A stretch of 5,796 bases of DNA from JANYCG01 sp031365665 (GTDB lineage Bacteria > Pseudomonadota > Gammaproteobacteria > Burkholderiales > Burkholderiaceae_C). The position numbers and the translations under genes were made by a program. Within the stretch, counting starts at the first letter, position 1. Each line of letters starts with the position of its first letter. Below, one piece after another: positions 1 to 4,278 of this stretch. The notes under the pieces were generated by a model. It saw only the letters and a program-made list of their open reading frames with translations. It had not been told where the DNA came from and did not search any database. The stretch spans positions 1 to 5,796 of the forward strand of contig JANLYO010000176.1 in the NCBI GenBank assembly GCA_031365665.1, given 5' to 3'.

Positions 1-132
1 GCCCTCGTCCAGATGAACGTCGAGTCGATTGCGGAAGTCAAAATCCTCGTGCAGGGCTACCAGGCCGAGTACGGCCGATCGAGCGGCCTGCAGATCACTG
101 CGGTCAGCAAGAGCGGAACGAACCGGTTCCGC
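1..132 (+). pseudogene. TonB-dependent receptor plug-domain fragment, fused in frame to the ATPase
   Basis: The frame is open from the window edge. The peptide VESIAEVKILVQGYQAEYGR, followed by a serine/glycine-rich stretch and SKSGTNRF, is what I remember from the plug domain of Oar-like or carboxypeptidase-regulatory-type TonB-dependent receptors (the 'AEYGR..G..I...TKSGTN.FHG' block), which sit in the outer membrane. In intact receptors this is followed by 'HGS' or 'RGS' and a long beta-barrel. Here it changes within a few codons into an AAA ATPase reading MEPRRFLQVLAGPRQVGKTT. There is no signal peptide, TonB box or barrel in the window. The ATG at 13 is an internal methionine of the receptor, not a convincing start, because homology continues to its left. 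This is either the remnant of a recombined gene or a chimeric junction in the assembly. The family call is from memory of the motif. Confidence 0.6.
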
Positions 133-1293
133 ATGGAGCCGCGCCGCTTCCTGCAGGTGCTGGCCGGCCCGCGCCAGGTAGGCAAGACGACCCTGGTTCG
201 CCAGGCACTGGCCGCGCTGGCTGGAACATCCGGCAAAACCGTGGCGCAACACAGCGTCAGCGCCGACAACCCGGGCCTTGCAGGCAGCGGGTGGCTCAGC
301 ACCCAGTGGGAAACCGCCCGCGCATTGACGGTGAGCGCCGGCAGCTGCATCCTGGTGCTGGACGAAGTGCAGAAGCTGCCTGACTGGACCGAAGAGGTCA
401 AACGCCTCTGGGACGAAGACACCCGCGCTGGCCGCGACCTGCGGGTGGTGGTGTTGGGCTCTGCGCCGTTGCTGATTGCCCGTGGTTTGACAGAAAGCAT
501 GGCCGGGCGCTTCGAGATGACGCGCCTGGGCCACTGGCGCTTCATTGAAATGCGCGAGGCTTTTGGCTTCACCCTCGACCAATTCATCTTTTACGGCGGC
601 TACCCCGGCGCCGCCACTTTGGTAGGCGACCCGCAACGATGGGCCGCCTATGTACGCGACGCCTTGATTGAAACCACCATCAGCAAAGACGTGTTGCTGA
701 TGAGCCCCGTGCAGAAACCCGCGCTCCTGCGCCGGGTCTTCGACCTGGCCTGCCGGTACAGCGGGCAAGAGCTGAGCTACCAAAAGGTGCTGGGGCAGCT
801 TAGCGACGCAGGCAACACCACCACCATCGCGCACTACCTGCAATTGCTCGAAGGCGCGGGCATGGTCTGCGGTTTGCAAAAATATTCCGGGCAGGCCGTG
901 CGCCAGCGCGGCTCCAGCCCCAAGCTGCAAGTCTTCAACACCGCCTTGATGGGCGCGATTGCCACCACGGAAGGGTTTGGTTTTGAACGCCTGCGCGCCA
1001 CGCCCGAGCTATGGGGCCGCATCACCGAGAGCGCTGTCGGCGCCGAGTTGCTGGCCCGGCACCTGGCGCACAGCAGCACGCAGCCCTTGATCCACTACTG
1101 GCGTAATGGCCCGGACGAGGTGGACTACGTTCTGCGCCACCAGGGGGAACTGTTCGCGTACGAAGTGAAAAGCGGGGCCAACCCAGGCAATACGCGGGGG
1201 CTGGATGCGTTTTGCAAGCTGAACCCAGGGTGCAGGCCGCTGGTGTTGGGGACGGGTGGGTTGCCTTTGCAGACCTGGTTTGAGAACGAGTGA
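133..1293 (+). CDS. AAA ATPase of the DUF4143 type, N-terminus probably truncated
   Basis: The protein is 386 aa if it starts at the ATG at 133; the same frame is open to the window edge, and an ATG at 13 would give 426 aa. In 426-aa numbering, the P-loop GPRQVGKTT is at 52-60, Walker B CILVLDEVQ at 112-120 (D117, E118), a sensor-1-like strand VVVLGSA at 145-151, and an arginine in MAGRFE near 166. A winged-helix-like middle part (about 235-290) follows. The C-terminal domain has WRNGPDEVDYVL...FAYEVKSG at 363-388, the PD-(D/E)xK-like block of DUF4143. Such ATPases are common, mostly uncharacterised and often mobile; some act in stress or defence settings. From 133 only 11 residues precede the first P-loop glycine, about half the usual number, and no Shine-Dalgarno is visible. 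The native start therefore seems lost at the junction with the receptor fragment. Substrate unknown. Confidence 0.85.
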   Translation: MEPRRFLQVLAGPRQVGKTTLVRQALAALAGTSGKTVAQHSVSADNPGLAGSGWLSTQWETARALTVSAGSCILVLDEVQKLPDWTEEVKRLWDEDTRAGRDLRVVVLGSAPLLIARGLTESMAGRFEMTRLGHWRFIEMREAFGFTLDQFIFYGGYPGAATLVGDPQRWAAYVRDALIETTISKDVLLMSPVQKPALLRRVFDLACRYSGQELSYQKVLGQLSDAGNTTTIAHYLQLLEGAGMVCGLQKYSGQAVRQRGSSPKLQVFNTALMGAIATTEGFGFERLRATPELWGRITESAVGAELLARHLAHSSTQPLIHYWRNGPDEVDYVLRHQGELFAYEVKSGANPGNTRGLDAFCKLNPGCRPLVLGTGGLPLQTWFENE

Positions 1294-1312
1294 TTCATTG
1301 GAGTGAATGAAT
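1293..1312. repeat. Small inverted repeat at the end of the ATPase gene
   Basis: ATTCATT (1293-1299) and AATGAAT (1306-1312) are perfect 7-bp arms around a 6-nt loop, starting at the last base of the ATPase stop codon. No T tract follows on either strand, so it is not a good intrinsic terminator. It may be a weak mRNA end structure or chance. Confidence 0.3.
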
Positions 1313-1318
1313 TCACCG

Positions 1319-1400
1319 CTGCTCATTTGCATTTTCTTGTCGGCTTTGGGCCAGAATCTGACATTCACGGATGTCAGGTATGAGGAGGGCAAATTTCTAA
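1319..1400. repeat. Gap between convergent genes with a hairpin and a dispersed-repeat-like sequence
   Basis: CTGACAT (1358-1364) and ATGTCAG (1371-1377) are perfect 7-bp arms with a 6-nt loop, and GCGGACAT recurs at about 1403-1410. The preceding stretch CGGCTTTGGGCCAGAATCTG (1341-1360) would read NVRFWPKAD on the minus strand. I remember that peptide as a recurring spurious translation of a widely dispersed intergenic repeat in proteobacteria ('VRF.PKAD'). I therefore treat this as repeat-derived non-coding DNA lying between two convergent genes. No T-rich terminator is visible. Confidence 0.4.
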
Positions 1401-1410
1401 AATGCGGACA

Positions 1411-2178
1411 TCAGTTCTCATCCTCAGCAGTTAAGAGAAGATCGATTTGGGCCTTTAGTCGTTGTTTATCTGCTTCATAAAAGACGTTAGGGATAACAAG
1501 CCAAGCGCGTCTTCCTTTGCTTAAACGAATCGGAATGTTGTCATGCCCGGACTCATCAATCGATCCTACCTGCCCTGGTAAGTTAGTACTTTGCGTCGGT
1601 GTAGATGACGCTTGACGTGAACTCGGTGCTAGCAGTGCGTTCTCGTGATTTTGCTCATCGGCTAGTTCCTCCTCGGGCATTTGAGGACTTATTTCCAGGG
1701 AGTTATCGAAAACTCCAACGAAATCCACTGACCGCTTAAAAACACCCACTACGTTCTCGGCCGTCCCTGGCAAAAAGCCGCGCTGAATTAGCTCGTAACG
1801 TAAGTTACCGTCCGAAGGCAGTCCTGACTGGTAGCGGTCAAGAAGTTCTGCAAAGAGGGGTGGAGTAGAGAGAAATCGGAGCAGGATAGAACGTTTGAGG
1901 TCTTCGTTAGGGGCAAACTTAAACGCCTCTACCTGCTGGCTGACAGCGAAGAAGCCTTCCCGAGGGCGCTCGATGAGCCCGTAGTAGCGGAGAGATGCTA
2001 GAGCTGATAGTGCAACACCGCTACTCGCATTTTTATAGCCCATATGCTGTGCGACCACATCTGCGGGGGCGGCGTGAACTCGCTCTTTGTCATAAATCCG
2101 GATGGCTCGTTCAAGTGCATCGCCTAGAGGTATAGATGGTGCTCGTGGGCTTTTCTTTCGTGGTTGCTCGACTGTCAT
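1411..2178 (-). CDS. Uncharacterised winged-helix-like protein (conserved hypothetical)
   Basis: The protein is 255 aa and soluble, with no signal peptide or membrane segment. A basic N-terminal tail (residues 1-15, KK and R rich) leads into a helical region at 18-75. There, HAAPADVVAQHMGYKNASSG followed by ALSALASLRYYGLIER looks like a winged helix (recognition helix plus wing). A second conserved-looking block, SDGNLRYELIQRGFLPGTAE with VVGVFKRSVDFVGVF, sits at 122-157. A polar, low-complexity linker (about 165-212) separates this from a C-terminal strand-helix unit (215-250, IPIRL..GRRAWLVIP...DKQRLKAQIDLLL). I recognise this layout from unnamed bacterial families but know no tested function; DNA binding is an inference. 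The start is well supported: AGGGAGG lies 4 nt upstream and a promoter fits just beyond it. It is transcribed divergently from the HTH/nucleotidyltransferase pair and converges with the ATPase gene. Confidence 0.8.
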   Translation of the reverse strand: MTVEQPRKKSPRAPSIPLGDALERAIRIYDKERVHAAPADVVAQHMGYKNASSGVALSALASLRYYGLIERPREGFFAVSQQVEAFKFAPNEDLKRSILLRFLSTPPLFAELLDRYQSGLPSDGNLRYELIQRGFLPGTAENVVGVFKRSVDFVGVFDNSLEISPQMPEEELADEQNHENALLAPSSRQASSTPTQSTNLPGQVGSIDESGHDNIPIRLSKGRRAWLVIPNVFYEADKQRLKAQIDLLLTAEDEN

Positions 2179-2182
2179 GTAA

Positions 2183-2189
2183 CCTCCCT
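2183..2189 (-). promoter_or_regulatory. Strong Shine-Dalgarno of the 255-aa protein
   Basis: On the minus strand AGGGAGG lies 4 nt before the ATG at 2178. This near-perfect anti-16S match fixes the start codon and contrasts with the pair at 2444, which shows no clear Shine-Dalgarno before its first gene. Confidence 0.8.
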
Positions 2190-2205
2190 ACTTTGGTGGT
2201 TAGAG

Positions 2206-2234
2206 AATATAACACTTTATTCCTTGAGAATTAA
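2206..2234 (-). promoter_or_regulatory. Extended -10 promoter of the 255-aa protein
   Basis: Read on the minus strand, TGTTATATT (2214-2206) is an extended -10 (TG-N-TATATT). Seventeen bases upstream lies TTAATT (2234-2229), a weak -35, as is usual with an extended -10. The predicted start of transcription, near 2199, leaves a leader of about 20 nt that contains the Shine-Dalgarno at 2189-2183. The geometry is self-consistent. Confidence 0.55.
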
Positions 2235-2242
2235 GGAATAAA
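2216..2242. repeat. 10-bp inverted repeat over the minus-strand promoter, probable operator
   Basis: TTTATTCCTT (2216-2225) and AAGGAATAAA (2233-2242) are perfect 10-bp arms separated by 7 nt. The element covers the spacer and -35 of the promoter described at 2206-2234, the classic place for a repressor site. The hexamer TTATTC (or its complement GAATAA) occurs at 2217, 2236, 2243 and 2263, so related half-sites continue upstream. The 255-aa winged-helix-like protein is an obvious candidate for autoregulation, but that is inference. Confidence 0.6.
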
Positions 2243-2330
2243 TTATTCTTAAATAGTTTTTATTATTCTAATAATCTGTGAAAATTATTTTTCTCGCTAT
2301 TCCCCTGATAAATAGGTCAATTGAAGTCAG

Positions 2331-2358
2331 TATTTCCTATTTCATGAAATTAGAAATA
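2331..2358. repeat. Long imperfect palindrome, first operator-like site of the HTH/NTase operon
   Basis: A perfect core ATTTCATGAAAT (2339-2350) is nested in outer arms TATTTC (2331-2336) and GAAATA (2353-2358) on the same centre. Twelve of 14 base pairs match, the two mismatches lying between core and arms. Dyads of this size in front of a gene for an HTH protein commonly bind a dimeric regulator. Confidence 0.6.
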
Positions 2359-2408
2359 TAGTTTATTTATGATATTTTTGTTATTTTTTTGATTTCATGA
2401 AATTAGAA
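2339..2408. repeat. Pair of 17-bp direct repeats containing the palindrome ATTTCATGAAAT
   Basis: ATTTCATGAAATTAGAA occurs at 2339-2355 and again, identically, at 2392-2408. The start-to-start spacing is 53 bp, about five turns of B-DNA, so both copies face the same side of the helix. The second copy ends 35 bp before the ATG at 2444. This arrangement suits cooperative binding of a repressor to the promoter of the plus-strand pair, most simply the HTH-like protein encoded by its first gene. Confidence 0.65.
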
Positions 2409-2432
2409 TTTTTTGAAAACTTCATTTTCCAG

Positions 2433-2438
2433 TAAAAT
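2433..2438 (+). promoter_or_regulatory. Candidate -10 close to the start of the HTH gene
   Basis: TAAAAT is one mismatch from TATAAT and ends 5 nt before the ATG at 2444. The best -35-like hexamer, TTGAAA at 2413-2418, is only 14 bp away, shorter than usual. If used, it would start transcription at or next to the ATG, giving a leaderless mRNA, which would fit the lack of a Shine-Dalgarno. TATGAT at 2368-2373, between the two operator copies, is an alternative. Confidence 0.3.
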
Positions 2439-2443
2439 TTCTT

Positions 2444-2971
2444 ATGAATACGCTAATACAGTCTACGCTTAAACCTCAGGATCTCATCGTTGCGCTCAAG
2501 TTGGCAGTCAATCCCGAGCGTGATTTTTTGCTAGTTCAGCTATCGGTAGAGCTTGGTATGCCACTCTCTGTCGTGCACGGGTGCATTAAGAGGGCAGAAA
2601 TTGCCCGACTTATCAGTCGCTCCTCAGGTTCAATGCGTGCCTTGCGCCAAGCGGTCAGGGAGTTCGTGATCCACGGTGCCAAATACGCCTTCCCAGCACA
2701 ACTTGGGGCCCCAACCCGTGGCGTGCCGACGGCAATCGGGGCACCCGTGCTGGCTATTCACTTTGAAAAAAGTGAAATGCCCCCTGTATGGCCATCACCC
2801 GAGGGGACTAGTTGGGGACTTGCTTTACCACCTCTGCATCCAGCCGTGCTGAAGTCGATAAAAAGTGATCATGCACTTTATGACGTTTTGGCTCTACTTG
2901 ACGCTCTGCGAGTCGGTGCAGCGCGGGAGCGCGAACTTGCGGCAAACGAACTCGCATTGCGATTTGGGTGA
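2444..2971 (+). CDS. Helix-turn-helix-like protein, first gene of the HTH/nucleotidyltransferase pair (putative antitoxin/regulator)
   Basis: The protein is 175 aa, with no signal peptide or membrane segment. Residues about 12-62 form a helical region with an HTH pattern: FLLVQLSVELGMPLSVVHGC followed by IKRAEIARLISRS, the 'elg.s.s.vh..i..l..a.li' type of winged helix. After a linker, TRGVPTAIGAPVL (91-103) and PPVWPSPEG (113-121) with GLALPPLHPAV (125-135) form a strongly conserved-looking block. The C-terminus, YDVLALLDALRVGAARERELA (146-166), is helical. I remember this layout from small HTH proteins encoded directly before a nucleotidyltransferase-fold protein. DNA binding and an antitoxin or regulator role are inferred from this context, not proven. 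No clear Shine-Dalgarno precedes the ATG. Translation passes almost directly into the next gene, and two palindromic 17-mers lie upstream. Confidence 0.8.
   Translation: MNTLIQSTLKPQDLIVALKLAVNPERDFLLVQLSVELGMPLSVVHGCIKRAEIARLISRSSGSMRALRQAVREFVIHGAKYAFPAQLGAPTRGVPTAIGAPVLAIHFEKSEMPPVWPSPEGTSWGLALPPLHPAVLKSIKSDHALYDVLALLDALRVGAARERELAANELALRFG
2966..2971 (+). promoter_or_regulatory. Shine-Dalgarno that favours the ATG at 2977
   Basis: GGGTGA, formed by the last codons and stop of the HTH gene, lies 5 nt before the ATG at 2977. The alternative GTG at 2968 overlaps the TGA by 4 nt (GTGA) but has no purine-rich site before it. Translational coupling is expected in either case. Confidence 0.5.
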
Positions 2972-2976
2972 CCGGA

Positions 2977-3666
2977 ATGAATACAGGTGACCCCAATTTG
3001 GCCGCAGTCGAGCTTGTCGCCAAAGCGCTCGGACCTTTGTGCAGCGAGCTTGTACTAGTTGGCGGATGTTCAGTTGGACTACTTATTACAGATATGGCAA
3101 GACCGCCCGTTCGACAAACGATAGACGTCGACTTGGTTGCTCAGGTGACGTCGTTGGTGGACTACTACGAACTTCATCCGAAACTGAGAGAACGAGGCTT
3201 TAAGGAAAGCGCTGGAGATCATATGTGCCGCTGGACGAAGGGACATCTAATCGTTGACGTAATGCCGAGTAAGGATGTTTTACAACACTCCACTAACGTC
3301 TGGTTCGAGGCCGTAGTTAAGAATGCAACCGTTGCCACCCTAAAAAGCGGGCAAAAAATCCAAGTGGTTTCAGCACCTCTGTTTATCGCCACAAAGCTGG
3401 ATTCATTTCACAGCAGAGGGAATGGAGACTACCTACACCACGACATGGAAGACATCATTAGCGTGTTTGATGGACGTCTGGAGCTCGCAGACGAAATAAG
3501 GGCTTCAGATGAATCCGTTAGAAACTTCATTGCGGACGAGGTCGACGCACTTCTGGCCGATGTAACATTTGTTGACCAGCTACCCGGACATTTTCGACCT
3601 GACTTTGCGAGCCAATCGCGAGTACCAATGGTGGTCCAGCGGCTCCGGTCGGTGGCTGGGATCTGA
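2977..3666 (+). CDS. Nucleotidyltransferase-fold protein, AbiEii-like (putative toxin)
   Basis: The protein is 229 aa from the ATG at 2977, or 232 aa from the GTG at 2968. In 232-aa numbering, LVLVGGCSVGLL (28-39) gives the hG-G motif of the polymerase-beta nucleotidyltransferase fold. TIDVDLV (51-57) gives the paired metal-binding aspartates D53 and D55, and LIVDVM (94-99) the third aspartate D97, so the active site looks intact. KLDSFHSRG (143-151) followed by DYLHHDMEDIISVFDGR (154-170) resembles the block after the catalytic core in AbiEii/AbiGii-type and related DUF1814-like proteins. Family members transfer nucleotides to RNA or protein targets such as tRNA ends in some toxins; the substrate here is unknown. 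Only 5 nt separate it from the HTH-like gene, so the two form one operon. A toxin role is inferred from fold and pairing; a non-toxic enzyme remains possible. Confidence 0.8.
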   Translation: MNTGDPNLAAVELVAKALGPLCSELVLVGGCSVGLLITDMARPPVRQTIDVDLVAQVTSLVDYYELHPKLRERGFKESAGDHMCRWTKGHLIVDVMPSKDVLQHSTNVWFEAVVKNATVATLKSGQKIQVVSAPLFIATKLDSFHSRGNGDYLHHDMEDIISVFDGRLELADEIRASDESVRNFIADEVDALLADVTFVDQLPGHFRPDFASQSRVPMVVQRLRSVAGI

Positions 3667-3690
3667 CCGATTGATGACTGTTGATGTATT

Positions 3691-3739
3691 CGAACCAGAG
3701 TTCGCACCACCTAGCAAGATTGAGTTTCGATGAACTCAA
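3691..3739. repeat. Two small hairpins after the nucleotidyltransferase gene
   Basis: CGAAC-N4-GTTCG (3691-3704) and TTGAGTT-N6-AACTCAA (3720-3739) are perfect inverted repeats lying 25 and 54 bases after the stop codon at 3666. Neither is followed by a T run on the plus strand, so they are mRNA 3'-end structures at best. A Rho-dependent end for the operon is more likely. Confidence 0.35.
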
Positions 3740-3863
3740 AATTAGAACAAAACTCTAGCGGTTTGAGGTTGAATTTGTACCAACGGGCCAATGAAAAAAG
3801 ATCGAAAACCGTCAGTGTCTGGATACAGTTTGCCAAACACTACAGAGCGTCAAATGTCGATTT

Positions 3864-3884
3864 TCGGGCGCAAACTTCGCCCGA
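3864..3884. repeat. GC-rich inverted repeat
   Basis: TCGGGCG (3864-3870) and CGCCCGA (3878-3884) are perfect 7-bp, mostly G:C arms around a 7-nt loop. It would be stable as RNA. There is no T tract on either side in the right orientation for termination. Confidence 0.4.
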
Positions 3885-4033
3885 GTCTATAACCGCTAAG
3901 GGTCGAAACCAGCCCCGCAACACAGCCTGCAAATGTGCACCCGACCCTCCTGCCCCCCCCACGTGCAGGCAGCTCCTGAGCACAGTGATCGGGCAATGCG
4001 ACTGGGCTTTGCTGTGAAAGGTGCGCGTTTGAG

Positions 4034-4077
4034 GAGACAGTCAATTGTTAACCTACATGTTAACAATTGACTGTCTC
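4034..4077. repeat. Perfect 19-bp inverted repeat with a 6-nt loop
   Basis: GAGACAGTCAATTGTTAAC (4034-4052), loop CTACAT, then its exact reverse complement (4059-4077). If the directly repeated triplet GAGGAG at 4031-4036 is counted once, the arms extend to 21 bp (TTGAG... / ...CTCAA). No T run follows, so it is not a standard terminator. Such long perfect arms are very unlikely by chance. A mobile-element end pair, a recombinase or relaxase site, or a structured RNA are possible. Confidence 0.75.
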
Positions 4078-4170
4078 AACCCCAATTTACCATGATTTCA
4101 AGAGATATTGGGCTCCAAGTCTCGTGAAACATGCGTAAACAGCTCCTAAAATAATAGTAACTTGCTTGTA

Positions 4171-4187
4171 GCGAAACACGGTTTCGC
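4171..4187. repeat. Short hairpin between the 19-bp repeat and the PLP enzyme gene
   Basis: GCGAAAC (4171-4177) and GTTTCGC (4181-4187) are perfect 7-bp arms with a 3-nt loop. It lies about 90 bases beyond the minus-strand stop at 4279, so it could sit in the 3' end of that transcript. There is no T tract. Confidence 0.35.
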
Positions 4188-4278
4188 AGCGTCACTGGCG
4201 GTCTGGCGCTGAAATTCATTTCGCTATCGCCGGGAGGGCCGAACGGCACCGATTTCCCGGTGATTTGAGCCGGCTGGG

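Larger units (their letters stand above)
2179..2443. promoter_or_regulatory. AT-rich divergent control region
   Basis: These 265 bases between divergent genes are far richer in A+T than anything else in the window, with runs of T and A and no open frame of note. They contain the promoter and inverted repeat of the minus-strand gene at the left, a short palindrome ATTATT-CT-AATAAT (2262-2275) in the middle, and two copies of a palindromic 17-mer at the right. Such regions are typical of horizontally acquired modules and of H-NS-like silencing targets. Confidence 0.75.
3667..4278. other. 612-base region without a convincing gene, rich in hairpins
   Basis: An open frame at 3730-4017 (95 aa) exists, but it has no Shine-Dalgarno, no recognisable domain and an ending full of proline and cysteine, so I regard it as chance. 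What the region does show is a series of inverted repeats at 3691-3704, 3720-3739, 3864-3884, 4034-4077 and 4171-4187, a run of eight C at 3953-3960, and a composition intermediate between the accessory genes and the GC-rich chromosome to the right. It is a plausible place for an insertion boundary, an untranslated structured RNA, or remnants of a mobile element. Confidence 0.6.

Noticed and set aside
1009..1392. 127-aa minus-strand frame containing NVRFWPKADKK
   Set aside because: It overlaps the ATPase gene in antisense, and its start lies in the repeat-like sequence that commonly produces such spurious peptides.
2179..2443. CRISPR array or tandem iterons of an origin
   Set aside because: Only two copies of the 17-mer are present, with no regular spacers, no Cas genes and no replication initiator gene. 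Operator function is the simpler reading.
3730..4017. 95-aa open frame after the nucleotidyltransferase
   Set aside because: It has no Shine-Dalgarno and no domain, its C-terminal part is proline/cysteine-rich and crosses a C8 run, and its start lies inside a hairpin. More likely chance than a gene.
4034..4077. Intrinsic terminator or integron attC site
   Set aside because: No T tract follows on either strand. The arms lack the RYYYAAC/GTTRRRY core pair and the unpaired bulges expected of attC.
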